DNA from: Streptacidiphilus fuscans
GTDB taxonomy: Bacteria; Actinomycetota; Actinomycetes; Streptomycetales; Streptomycetaceae
Direction: 5' to 3'
Length of the DNA stretch: 64,000 nt
Assembly (NCBI RefSeq): GCF_015690355.1
Contig: NZ_JADPRT010000016.1
Span: 124,001-188,000 of the forward strand
Shown: piece after piece, positions 22,844 to 31,388 of the stretch
How positions within the stretch are numbered: position 1 is the first letter of the stretch
Layout: each line of letters starts with the position of its first letter
Translations under genes and position numbers: made by a program
Notes under the pieces: model-generated
Told to the model about the DNA's origin: nothing
Seen by the model: the letters and a program-made list of their open reading frames with translations, nothing else
Databases searched by the model: none

Positions 22844-25309
22844 CTACTGCACCCAGACGTCCTCGGGACAGATCGGCAACCGCGTGACCGCCATCCCCGT
22901 CGCCGCCCGCACCGCCGACGCCACCGCCGCCGGGGCGACGACCGCGCTGGCCGCGCCGACCGCCTTCGCGCCGAAGGGGGCCACGACGTCGTGGTCCTCG
23001 ATCAGCGCGGCGACGCGGATCTCCGGGGCGTCCAGGGCAGTCGGCAGGCGGTAGCCGACGAAGGACGGGGCCAGCAGGCGGCCGTCGCCGACCGCCAGGT
23101 CCTCCATCAGGGCCAGGCCCAGACCCTGCGTCACGCCCGCCTCGATGCGGGACTCGATCTGGCGCGGGTTCAGCGCGTGGCCGACGTCCTGGGCCGCGGT
23201 GACCTCGACGACCCGGACCGTGCCGAGCTCGATGTCGACGTCCACGACGGCCCGCATCGCGCAGAAGCCGATGCTGACGAACGCGTCGCCCTGGCCCGTC
23301 TCGGGGTGGAGCGGCTCGGTCGGGTGGGGGCGGCACTGGGCCGTGGCCCACAGGTCCTTGCCCTCCAGCGCCTCCAGCACCGGCATGCCGAGCACACCGT
23401 CGTAGGAGGTGATCCGGCCGTCCTTGATGCTGAGCAGCTCCGGCGACATCGCGAACCGTGCCGCCAGCGGCTGCAGCAGCTGCTGACGTACCATCAGCGC
23501 CGCCCGCTCGACCGCGCCGCCCGCGACCCACGTCTGCCGTCCGCGCGCGGACGGGCCCGCCGCCGGCTGGTCGGTGTCGACGGGGGCGATGTAGACCTCC
23601 TCGACCCCCAGGATCTCCTGGACGATCTGCTTGGCCAGCGTCGCGAAGCCGGAACCGGGGTCGACCGCCGCGCAGATCACGGAGGCCTGCGAGCCGGTGA
23701 CCCGGACCGACGCCGTGGCGACCTCGTCCGTGCCCTCGATGCCGAGCATGTGCACCATGCCGACCGCGTATCCGATCCCGCGCCGCACCGCGGCCGGGTC
23801 GCCCGCGCCGCCGGGGCCCTCGGGGAGCAGCCACTCCTCGTCCGGCTGGTCCACCGGCAGCGGCGGGAGCGGCTCGTCCGCGACGGCGTCGAGCAGCTCG
23901 CGCACCGGTGCGGGGCAGGTGACGGACTGGCCGGTGGGCATCAGGTCGCCGGTGGCCATGACGTTGCGGCGGCGGATCTCCAGCGGCGTCAGGTCGAGCG
24001 CCGCCGCGAGGCGGTCCAGCTGCGACTCGTACGCGAAGCAGACCTGCAGCGCGCCCTCGCCGCGCATCCGTCCGGCGGGCGGGTTGTTGGTGCGCACCGC
24101 CCAGGCGTCGACGAAGACGTGCGGGACGACGTACGGCCCGGCCGCCATCGCCGCGGCGGCGGCCAGCACCTCGCTGGAGACGTCCGCGTAGGCGCCGCCG
24201 TCCAACAGGATCTGCGCCTCGATCTTGACCAGGCGGCCCTCGGCGTCGGCGTGGTGGCGGTAGCGCAGCAGCGCCGGGTGGCGGTGCGGGTGGGTGAGGA
24301 AGGACTCCTCGCGGGTCAGCGCCATCTTGACCGGGTGGCCGGTGCGGATCGCCAGCAGCGCCAGCATGGACTGGAAGCCGAGGTCGTCGCGGTCGGTGGT
24401 GGCGCCAGGGATGCCGCTGACGACCAGGCGGACGCGGTCCGGCTCGATGCCGAGGCAGGCGGCGGCGCGGTCCCGGTCACCGTGCGGGTCGGTCGAGGCG
24501 ACGTGCAGCTCGACGCCGCCGTCGGGGCGCGGCACGGCGAGCCCGGCTTCCGCGCCGATGGGCGCCGGGTCCTGACGGCCCACCTGGTACATGCCCTCGA
24601 CGACGACGTCGCCGACCACGTCCGGGTCGCCGAAGCGGATCGGCAGCTGGCGGAAGATGTTGCCGTCCGGGTGCAGCGGCGGGGCCTGGAACGCCTGGTC
24701 CGGGTCGGTCAGCGCGGGCAGTGGCTCCCACTCGACGAGGATCGCGGCGGCGGCCAGGCGCGCGGTGTCGGGGTGGTCGGCGGCGACGGCGGCGTAGGGC
24801 TCCCCGTGGTGGCGGACCACGTCGGCGGCGAGCACGGGACGGTCGGCCACGACGGGACCGGTGGGCGCGCCGTTGTGGCTGCCGTCCGGACCGGTCGGGA
24901 GGTCGTCCGCGGTCAGCACCGCGTAGACGCCGGGGACGGCGAGCGCCGGGCCGGTGTCGATGCTCTTGATCCGCGCGTGCGCGTAGGGCGAGCGGGCGAG
25001 CGCGCCCCAGAGCAGGCCCTCCGCCCAGAGGTCGGCCGCGTAGGGGAAGACGCCCATCGCCTTGGCGGCGGCGTCCTCACGCACCGGCGACACCCCGATG
25101 CCCGTCGGGGGCTTCGGCGCCTCGGCGGTGTCCGGCTGGGCACCCGCCGCCACGGCCGCGCCGGCCGCCGGGGTGATCAGCAGGCTGCCGATCGCCCCAC
25201 CGGTCGCGCTGCCGGGCGCGCCCGCAGGCACGGTGGTGAGGTTGGTCAGGGTCTCCTCGCCGGTCCCGGCGGTGCCGCCGGTGCCGGACGGAGTGGAGGG
25301 GGTGGTCAC
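22844..25309 (-). CDS. Molybdopterin-binding large subunit of a xanthine-dehydrogenase-type hydroxylase, catalytic Glu replaced
   Basis: The 821 residues carry an Ala_xan_dh_C domain (GVFPYAADLWAEGLLWGALARSPYAHARI, in pieces, near residues 90-115) and the Mo-cofactor domains. The substrate loop AGRMRGEGALQ (about residue 415) corresponds to the xanthine dehydrogenase FRGFGAPQ segment, not the CoxL AYRCSFR loop. Near the C-terminus the KAVGEP motif reads KAVGAA; residue 786, normally the base Glu, is Ala (codon 22952-22954). The first 75 residues are a Gly/Ala-rich extension. It is the last gene of three and overlaps the 2Fe-2S gene by 4 nt. Confidence 0.9.
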   Translation of the reverse strand: MTTPSTPSGTGGTAGTGEETLTNLTTVPAGAPGSATGGAIGSLLITPAAGAAVAAGAQPDTAEAPKPPTGIGVSPVREDAAAKAMGVFPYAADLWAEGLLWGALARSPYAHARIKSIDTGPALAVPGVYAVLTADDLPTGPDGSHNGAPTGPVVADRPVLAADVVRHHGEPYAAVAADHPDTARLAAAAILVEWEPLPALTDPDQAFQAPPLHPDGNIFRQLPIRFGDPDVVGDVVVEGMYQVGRQDPAPIGAEAGLAVPRPDGGVELHVASTDPHGDRDRAAACLGIEPDRVRLVVSGIPGATTDRDDLGFQSMLALLAIRTGHPVKMALTREESFLTHPHRHPALLRYRHHADAEGRLVKIEAQILLDGGAYADVSSEVLAAAAAMAAGPYVVPHVFVDAWAVRTNNPPAGRMRGEGALQVCFAYESQLDRLAAALDLTPLEIRRRNVMATGDLMPTGQSVTCPAPVRELLDAVADEPLPPLPVDQPDEEWLLPEGPGGAGDPAAVRRGIGYAVGMVHMLGIEGTDEVATASVRVTGSQASVICAAVDPGSGFATLAKQIVQEILGVEEVYIAPVDTDQPAAGPSARGRQTWVAGGAVERAALMVRQQLLQPLAARFAMSPELLSIKDGRITSYDGVLGMPVLEALEGKDLWATAQCRPHPTEPLHPETGQGDAFVSIGFCAMRAVVDVDIELGTVRVVEVTAAQDVGHALNPRQIESRIEAGVTQGLGLALMEDLAVGDGRLLAPSFVGYRLPTALDAPEIRVAALIEDHDVVAPFGAKAVGAASAVVAPAAVASAVRAATGMAVTRLPICPEDVWVQ

Positions 25310-27333
25310 GAACCGCTCTCCTGGCCGTGCTGGTGGGGCAGGACGTACACGCCGGTGGCCGGATCGGGCGCGCCGGGCCCGTGCGCGCCGAACTCGTCGG
25401 CCGCGAACTGGCCGGTGTCGTGGTGGCCGCCGGTGTCGAACTGGCCCGTCTGGTAGGCGGACGCGTCGAACTGGCCGGTCGGGGACTGCCCCGGCTCGAA
25501 CGCACCGGCCTCGAAGTGCCCGGTCTGGAACGCGCCCGCCTCGAACGTGCCCGTCTCGTAGCCGCCGTTGCCGGTCTCGTAGGCGCCGGTCTCGTACTGG
25601 CCCGTCTCGAACTGGCCGCCGCGGAACGCGCTCGCGTCGAACTGGCCGGTCTGGAACTGGCCCACGTGGAACTGTCCGGTGTCGAACTGCCCGGTGTCGA
25701 ACTGCCCGGCCGGGTACTGCTCGTACGCCTCGGGTTGCTCGTACACCTCGGCCTGCGTGGCCGCCGGTGCCGCCGGGGGTGCGTCCACGGCGACCGCGCC
25801 CGCCGCACCGTGGGCTGCCGCGCCGTCGGTCGCCTCGCCGCGCTGGACGTCGATCCGGAAGGCGCCCGTACTGTCGGGGTTCAGGCCCGCGAACGCGCCG
25901 AACGCGCCGTTGTCCTGGACTCCGTGGCCGTCGGCGGCCTGGTGGTCGACGCCGTGGTGGTCGACGGCCTGGCCGTCGGCACCCGTCGCGCGCTGGCGGT
26001 CGGCGATGCCCTTGGCCATCAGCCCGGCGCCGAGCACCGCGCCCACGCGCCGCGCGCCGCCCTCCGCTTGACCGGCCGGGAGGCTCTCCGCCGCGGGCGG
26101 GCCGCCCTGACCGGGCGTGCGCAGCGATCCGGCCGCGCCGTGCGCGTCCGCGCCGTCGGCCCGGCCCGCGAACGACGCCTCGAACGAACCGCCCTGGTAC
26201 GCGGCTTGGCCGACGTGGCCGTCGCCGCCGTGGCCCGCGTCCGGATAGGTCTCGCCGTAGCCCTCGTAGCCGTAGCCGTCCTGGCCGGCCCCTTGGTACG
26301 CCGCCTGGTCGTAGCCGCCGTGCTGCGCCGGGACGTCCGCGCGCACCTCGGTGTGCAGGTCGGTGTGCAGGTCGGAGTCGACGTAGACCGGGAGTTCCGC
26401 CTCACCGTCGCCCTCGCCGTACCCCTGCTGCGCGTACTCGGCCCCGGCGGTGTACTCGGCACCCGCCTCGCCGTAGCCCGGGTACTCGGGGACCGGGTAC
26501 TCACCGGCCGGGTACTCCGCACCCGTGTACCCGCCGGCCGCGTACTCGGCGCCCACGCCCGCGTCCGCGTAACCCGGGTACTCCGGTGTCGCGTACTCCG
26601 CCTCGGGCGCGGTCGGCACGGGCGGTTCGGGCATCGACTCGGCGAACGGCTCGGCGAACTGCCCGGAGAACGGCTCGGTGGCCTCCCCCGGAATCGGGAG
26701 CGGGACCAACTCCTCGACCGGAGAGGCCGCCTCGACCACTCCCTCGACCGGTCCGTCCCCGAAGAATCCGGAGTCACCGCCGCTCGTCGCCGAATCCGGC
26801 GACTCCTCGTCCGCCGCGTCGGCCCGCGACTTCGCGCAGGTGCGGACCGCGGCCAACGCGCCCTGGTAGCCGGTGCAGCGGCACAGGTTGCCGCAGAGGG
26901 CCTGGCGGGACTCCAGTTCGGTCGGGCGGTGGTTGCGCTCCAGCAGGTCGTGCACGGCCATGGCCAGGCCCGGGGCGCAGAACCCGCACTGGACCGCGCC
27001 GCTCTCGGCCAGCGCCTGCTGCACGTCGGACGGGATGCCCTCCTCGGCCAGCCCCTCGACGGTGCGGACCTCCACGCCCGCCGCCAGCGCCGCCGGGACC
27101 AGGCACGCGGCCGTCAACTGGCCGTCCACCTGTACCGAGCAGGCGCCGCACTCGCCCTGGTCGCACCCGCTCTTGGCCCCGGCCAGCCCGAGCCGCTCGC
27201 GCAGCACGTAGAGCAGGCTCTCGCCGATCCAGGCGTCCGCGACCGGACGCTCGATGCCGTTGACCCGGAGCGTGTACGAGGCGCGCGGCGAGTCGTCGCC
27301 GGACCCCAGCGGGGATGTCAGATAGTCCGTCAC
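25306..27333 (-). CDS. 2Fe-2S subunit of the hydroxylase with a ~500-residue repetitive tail
   Basis: Residues 1-165 are a normal two-cluster small subunit: GCDQGECGACSVQ plus a later Cys bind the plant-type cluster, and QCGFCAPG with NLCRCTGY bind the second. Family members usually stop at about 160-180 residues, but this one runs to 675. The extension is first rich in Glu, Tyr, Gly and Pro (EYPGY, AEYPAGEY), then has a short ALGAGLMAKGIADRQ-type helix, and ends with many 5-residue units of the form TGQFD, ETGAY or EAGAF (about residues 535-645). It looks intrinsically disordered. GTG start; 4-nt overlaps on both sides. Confidence 0.9.
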   Translation of the reverse strand: MTDYLTSPLGSGDDSPRASYTLRVNGIERPVADAWIGESLLYVLRERLGLAGAKSGCDQGECGACSVQVDGQLTAACLVPAALAAGVEVRTVEGLAEEGIPSDVQQALAESGAVQCGFCAPGLAMAVHDLLERNHRPTELESRQALCGNLCRCTGYQGALAAVRTCAKSRADAADEESPDSATSGGDSGFFGDGPVEGVVEAASPVEELVPLPIPGEATEPFSGQFAEPFAESMPEPPVPTAPEAEYATPEYPGYADAGVGAEYAAGGYTGAEYPAGEYPVPEYPGYGEAGAEYTAGAEYAQQGYGEGDGEAELPVYVDSDLHTDLHTEVRADVPAQHGGYDQAAYQGAGQDGYGYEGYGETYPDAGHGGDGHVGQAAYQGGSFEASFAGRADGADAHGAAGSLRTPGQGGPPAAESLPAGQAEGGARRVGAVLGAGLMAKGIADRQRATGADGQAVDHHGVDHQAADGHGVQDNGAFGAFAGLNPDSTGAFRIDVQRGEATDGAAAHGAAGAVAVDAPPAAPAATQAEVYEQPEAYEQYPAGQFDTGQFDTGQFHVGQFQTGQFDASAFRGGQFETGQYETGAYETGNGGYETGTFEAGAFQTGHFEAGAFEPGQSPTGQFDASAYQTGQFDTGGHHDTGQFAADEFGAHGPGAPDPATGVYVLPHQHGQESGS

Positions 27334-28196
27334 GTCAGCGCCCTCCCGAGTGCGCGGCGGGCCAGTACGGACACAGTACGCCGCAGCCGCTGGGCCGCGG
27401 GGTCGGGGTTGGCCGGGAGGCCCGACTCGGCCTCGGCGTCGGGGACGCAGGCGGAGGCCACGTACTCGCCGAACGCGGCGGCCACGCCCGGATCGACGGT
27501 GCGTTCACCGTCCCAGTCGATGCAGCCGGCCACCCACTGCTCGGCCTCCAGCGGCCGCAGCGGCACAGGGGCGACCGCGCCGACCGCGCAGCGCACCGCG
27601 CGCCGGGCCGGGTCCAGCACGAGTGCCACGGACGCCGTCGCGCGAGCGGGACCTGTCCGGCCGGTGGACTTCAGGAAAACCTGGGGTGCATGGAGCAGCG
27701 GAACTCGGACAAAAGCCAGCAACTCGCCCGAACGCAACGGGTCCAGGCCGGTCAGCAGATGACTGACCGCCACCTCGCGCGCGCCGTCCGCGCCGATCAG
27801 GGTGAGGGTGGCCTCCAGCGCGGCCAGCACCGGCAGGGTGTCCCCGGCGGGGTGGGCGCTGATGATGTTGCCGCCCAGCGTGCCGACGTTGCGGACCTGC
27901 GGCGGCCCGACGGTCCTCGCCGCCTCGGCCAACGCCGGGATCAGGGCGGCGAAGTCGGGACGGGCCATGCGCGCGTGGGTGAGTCCGGCGCCGAGCAGCG
28001 CCGCGCCGTCCTGGTACTGCCAGCCTCTGAGCTCGGTGATCCGCCCCAGCCCGAGCAGCGCCGTCGGGCGCAGCAGACCGGCGTTGACGGCACCCATCAG
28101 GTCGGTCCCGCCCGCGACCGGCACCGCGCCGGGCGACGCCGCCACCGCGCTGACGGCCTCGTCCAGCGAGGCCGGGAGCATGATCGTCTGGTTCAC
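27330..28196 (-). CDS. FAD-binding subunit of the xanthine-dehydrogenase-type hydroxylase
   Basis: The 288 residues belong to the CoxM/XdhB-middle family. The FAD motifs PVAGGTDLMGAV and NVGTLGGNIISAHPAGDTLPVL are intact, and a CO_deh_flav_C domain follows. It should carry electrons from the 2Fe-2S clusters to an acceptor. The start is GTG 28196 (VNQTIMLPASL). It is the first gene of the FAD, 2Fe-2S, Mo order typical of bacterial molybdenum hydroxylases, with tight 4-nt overlaps, so the three are co-translated. Confidence 0.9.
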   Translation of the reverse strand: MNQTIMLPASLDEAVSAVAASPGAVPVAGGTDLMGAVNAGLLRPTALLGLGRITELRGWQYQDGAALLGAGLTHARMARPDFAALIPALAEAARTVGPPQVRNVGTLGGNIISAHPAGDTLPVLAALEATLTLIGADGAREVAVSHLLTGLDPLRSGELLAFVRVPLLHAPQVFLKSTGRTGPARATASVALVLDPARRAVRCAVGAVAPVPLRPLEAEQWVAGCIDWDGERTVDPGVAAAFGEYVASACVPDAEAESGLPANPDPAAQRLRRTVSVLARRALGRALT

Positions 28197-28332
28197 TCGT
28201 GTCCCACCGTGCTCGGGCTGCTCACACCGCCACCCTCCTGGCCGTACGGTACGTGCAAACGCACCTGCTGCGCACCCTCCTCGTGGCGGCGTGGGGCACC
28301 ACTCTGGCACACACGGGTCAACGTGAGGTGAC

Positions 28333-28364
28333 GGGTCACCCCCGGTCCCGCCCGAGGGTGACCC
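28333..28364. promoter_or_regulatory. Inverted repeat upstream of the hydroxylase operon
   Basis: GGGTCACCC (28333-28341) and GGGTGACCC (28356-28364) are perfect 9-bp arms with a 14-bp spacer. A further GGTCA and GGTGAC sit just beside them. The gap between the operon start (28196) and the hexosaminidase stop (28444) has no gene. A GntR-like or nuclear-receptor-like half-site regulator is conceivable; none is encoded nearby. Confidence 0.45.
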
Positions 28365-28443
28365 ATGGCGCGTCCCCGCCCGAAGTGCCCACCAGCAGTG
28401 CTAAGACCGCACCTTGTCGCTCGGGCGGATGTCACTCGGGCGG

Positions 28444-30087
28444 TTATCCCTCGGGGGTGGCGTCGTTGGGGCGACCGAGTACGCCGGGGCGGCGCTGCCA
28501 GGGGTGCGGGCCGTCGGCGGGACGGTACTCGACGCCGAGCGCGTCCAGCCGGGCCCGGTGCGTCTCCATCCGCGCGGCGAACCCGGCGTAGTCGCGGGCC
28601 GCGGGCTCGCGCGGCAGGTCGGACCAGGCGACCTCGGCGAAGGCGGCCAGCCTCGGGAAGGCGTGGTAGTCGACCGCGCGGACGTCGTCCATGAACTCGG
28701 CCCAGAGGTTGGCCTGAGTGCCGATCACGTGCCGGGCGGCCTCCGCGTCCTGACGCAGCTCCGGTGGCAGCGGCTCGAAGCGGTACACGTCCTCCAGCGT
28801 CCGGACATAGCCGACCGGCACCGGCTCGTCGGGGCTGCCGGACTCGCGGTGGTCCAGGTAGACGTGTTCCTCGGGGCACATCACGACGTCATGTCCCGCC
28901 TGCGCCGCGGCGATTCCGCCCGTGTACCCGCGCCAGGACGACACCGCCGCCCCCGCCGCTAGACCGCCCTCCAGAATCTCGTCCCAGCCGATCAGCCGTC
29001 GTCCGCGCGCGGCCAGCCAGCGGTCGAAGTGGCGGATGAACCAGCTCTGCAGCTCGTCCTCGTCGGCCAGGCCCTCCTGCTTGATCCGGGCCTGGGCGGA
29101 CGCGCTGGCCCGCCACTGCTCCTTGGGGCACTCGTCGCCGCCGAGGTGGACGAACGTGCTCGGGAAGATCTCCAGGACTTCGGTGAGAACGTTCTCGTAG
29201 AAGCGCAGCGTCGCGTCCTCGACGTTCAGCACGTTGGGGTTGATGCCCCAGTCGGTGAAGGTGCGGAGCTGCGCGGTGTCGACGACGTCGTGGTTGCCGA
29301 GCTCGGGGTAGGCGGCGATGGCCGCCTGCGAGTGGCCGGGGATGTCGATCTCGGGGACCACGGTGACCTGCCGAGCCGCCGCGTAGGCGACGATCTCCCG
29401 CAGGTCGTCCTGGGTGTAGAAGCCGCCGTGCGGGCGGTCGTCGCGGCGGTTGCCGTCGCGGAAGCCGACCATCGAGCGATCCCGCCAGGAGCCGACCTCG
29501 GTCAGCCGGGGGTAGCGCGCGATCTCGACGCGCCAGCCCTGGTCGTCGGTCAGGTGCAGGTGCAGCACGTTGAGCTTGTGCGCGGCCAGCAGGTCGACGT
29601 AGCGCAGCACGTCCGCCTTGGGCAGGAAGTGCCGGGCCACGTCCAGCAGTACCCCCCGCCAGCCGAAGCGCGGCGCGTCGAGGACGGTGACGTGCGGCAG
29701 CGCCCAGCCCTCACCGTCCTCGCGCCGGAGCGGCGAGCGGCGGTACGCGTCCGCGCCCAGCAGCTGGCGCAGCGTCTGGGCGCCCCAGAACAGGCCCGCC
29801 GCGCTGCCGCCGTCCAGTCGGACGCCGTCGGCGTCGACGGTGAGGCGGTAGCCCTCGGCCTCCAGGGCGTCGTCGAGCGCGAGCCGGATCCCGGAGCCGT
29901 CGCCAGCGCCGTCGCCGGCGACAGCGGGCAGCAGCGGCAGGCCGGTGGCCGCGCCGAGCTCGGCGCGCAACCAGGCGGTCACCCCCTCCGCACCGGGAGC
30001 GGCGGAAAGCGGGGTGCCGGGCGTCAGCGCGAACGCGCCCGCAGCTGCGGGCTGGGCAAGTGACAGCGGCGCGGGGAGTAGGTGCAT
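28444..30087 (-). CDS. Beta-N-acetylhexosaminidase, GH20
   Basis: This cytosolic-looking 547-residue enzyme lacks a clear signal peptide. The GH20b-like N-domain leads into a TIM barrel starting GWRGVLLDVARHFLPK. The catalytic pair is in FVHLGGDECPKEQW (Asp-Glu), and WDEILEGGL and WAEFMDDVRAVDY supply substrate contacts. It removes terminal GlcNAc or GalNAc from chito-oligosaccharides or cell-wall fragments and may act downstream of chitinases. ATG 30087 is preferred over 30096 for ribosome-site spacing. No DasR box was seen in the short upstream gap. Confidence 0.93.
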   Translation of the reverse strand: MHLLPAPLSLAQPAAAGAFALTPGTPLSAAPGAEGVTAWLRAELGAATGLPLLPAVAGDGAGDGSGIRLALDDALEAEGYRLTVDADGVRLDGGSAAGLFWGAQTLRQLLGADAYRRSPLRREDGEGWALPHVTVLDAPRFGWRGVLLDVARHFLPKADVLRYVDLLAAHKLNVLHLHLTDDQGWRVEIARYPRLTEVGSWRDRSMVGFRDGNRRDDRPHGGFYTQDDLREIVAYAAARQVTVVPEIDIPGHSQAAIAAYPELGNHDVVDTAQLRTFTDWGINPNVLNVEDATLRFYENVLTEVLEIFPSTFVHLGGDECPKEQWRASASAQARIKQEGLADEDELQSWFIRHFDRWLAARGRRLIGWDEILEGGLAAGAAVSSWRGYTGGIAAAQAGHDVVMCPEEHVYLDHRESGSPDEPVPVGYVRTLEDVYRFEPLPPELRQDAEAARHVIGTQANLWAEFMDDVRAVDYHAFPRLAAFAEVAWSDLPREPAARDYAGFAARMETHRARLDALGVEYRPADGPHPWQRRPGVLGRPNDATPEG

Positions 30088-30173
30088 GGCGCCCATCCTG
30101 CCGCGCCGCCGTCACCCGGAACAGTGCGCGACGGCCGGATCGTCAGGAACCTTTACGGGTCCCGATACGACTC

Positions 30174-30461
30174 CTACTTGCCCTTGTCACCCTTGTCGCC
30201 CTTGCCGCCACCGACGTCCATGCCCTCCCAGATCTCCTTGCAGAGCGGGCAGACCGGGTACTTCTTGGGGTCGCGGCTGGGCACCCAGACCTTGCCGCAG
30301 AGCGCGACGACGGGGGTGCCGGAGAGGGCGCTCTCCATGATCTTGTTCTTGTCGGCGTAGTGCGCGAAGCGCTCGTGGTCGCCGTCGCCGTGGGAGGTCT
30401 GCGGGACCTCCTCGATCAGAGTGCCGGTTCCGAGGCCGCGCTCGGGCTCAAGGGTGCTCAT
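30174..30461 (-). CDS. DUF3039 family protein
   Basis: This 95-residue actinobacterial protein contains the family core DHERFAHYADKNKIMESAL, TPVVALCGKVWVPSRDPKKY and CPLCKEIWEGM. The Cys in ALCGK and the CPLC pair suggest a zinc knuckle. The Lys/Gly/Asp-repeat tail (GGGKGDKGDKGK) is soluble and basic. ATG 30461 is used. Function is not known; homologues sit beside yqgE and murA in Streptomyces, as here. Confidence 0.9.
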   Translation of the reverse strand: MSTLEPERGLGTGTLIEEVPQTSHGDGDHERFAHYADKNKIMESALSGTPVVALCGKVWVPSRDPKKYPVCPLCKEIWEGMDVGGGKGDKGDKGK

Positions 30462-30527
30462 GCCGGCCAAGTCTAGTTCGACGGCGCGGGAGCAGACCGG
30501 TGCCCCGCGTCGGCTGAGACGAACGGC

Positions 30528-31106
30528 TCAGTTCAGCGTCGGGTCGTCCGGGTACGTCGCCACCAGGGCCAGCTCGCCGCGCTGGCGCCGCAGCACCGCG
30601 CGCCAGAGCCGCTCCGGGTCCGGGGAGGAGACGTCGCCCGGCTCGGAGTCCACCACGTACCAGGCGCCCTCCGTCAGCTCGTCCTCCAGCTGGCCGGGGG
30701 CCCAGCCCGCGTAGCCGGCGAAGACGCGGAGCGCGCCCAGCTCCGCCGCCAGCAGCTCCGGCGGGGCCTCCAGGTCGACCAGCCCGATCGCGCCGTGGAC
30801 CCGTCGCCAGCCGAGCACGCCGTCGTCCCCCTGCTCCCCCGGCACCACCGCCAGGGCCAACGCGGAGTCCAGGCCGACCGGTCCGCCCTGGAACACCACC
30901 GCGGGATCGCCCGCGAGGTCCGCCCAGACGTCCAGCACCGAGCCGACCTCCACCGGCGTCGGCCGGTTCAGCACCACCCCGAGACTGCCCTCGGCGTCGT
31001 GGTCCAGCAGCAGCACCACGGCCCGGTCGAAGTTCGGGTCGGTCAGCGCGGGCGTCGCCACCAGGAGGCGGCCGGTGAGCGGGACGGGCTCCGTCATGGC
31101 AGACAT
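30528..31106 (-). CDS. YqgE/AlgH family protein
   Basis: The 192 residues match the YqgE/AlgH (DUF179) fold: LTGRLLVATPALTDPNFDRAV, VVLLLDHDAEGSLGVVLNRP, FQGGPV, VFAGYAGWAPGQLEDEL and a closing AVLRRQRGELALVATYPDDP. The molecular role is unresolved; regulation in Pseudomonas alginate synthesis is reported, but no mechanism is settled. ATG 31106 (MSAMTEPVPL) is chosen; 31097 is also possible. The gene is divergent from murA, with 283 bp between. Confidence 0.92.
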   Translation of the reverse strand: MSAMTEPVPLTGRLLVATPALTDPNFDRAVVLLLDHDAEGSLGVVLNRPTPVEVGSVLDVWADLAGDPAVVFQGGPVGLDSALALAVVPGEQGDDGVLGWRRVHGAIGLVDLEAPPELLAAELGALRVFAGYAGWAPGQLEDELTEGAWYVVDSEPGDVSSPDPERLWRAVLRRQRGELALVATYPDDPTLN

Positions 31107-31388
31107 GATCCCGCACCTGAGGCGCTCCGGGCATTCGAACGCGTCCCTCGGGGGCGCGTACGGGCTCCCACGAGGGGCGCGGGACGGTTCGTCTGAGACC
31201 TTGCCCACAGGCACCCCGACCCGCTAGCACCGCCCACACGCACTCCCGCCAGCGACGCGGCGTCTTCACAGCGATTCCACGACAGCAAGGAACCGCTCCG
31301 GTGACCATTACCATCTCTCACGGTGCCAGCACCCTTGTGCACCTTCCTGTCCGTTTGAGCTCCACGACCACCCCAGGATCGCGAGAAC

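Noticed and set aside
22991..25456. 821-residue plus-strand ORF opposite the Mo-subunit gene
   Set aside because: It mirrors the third-position GC bias of the minus-strand gene and shows no domain; it is an antisense shadow despite its length.
28197..28443. DasR (GlcNAc) operator upstream of the hexosaminidase or hydroxylase genes
   Set aside because: No sequence close to the ACTGGTCTAGACCACT-type site was seen there or in the 30088-30173 gap.
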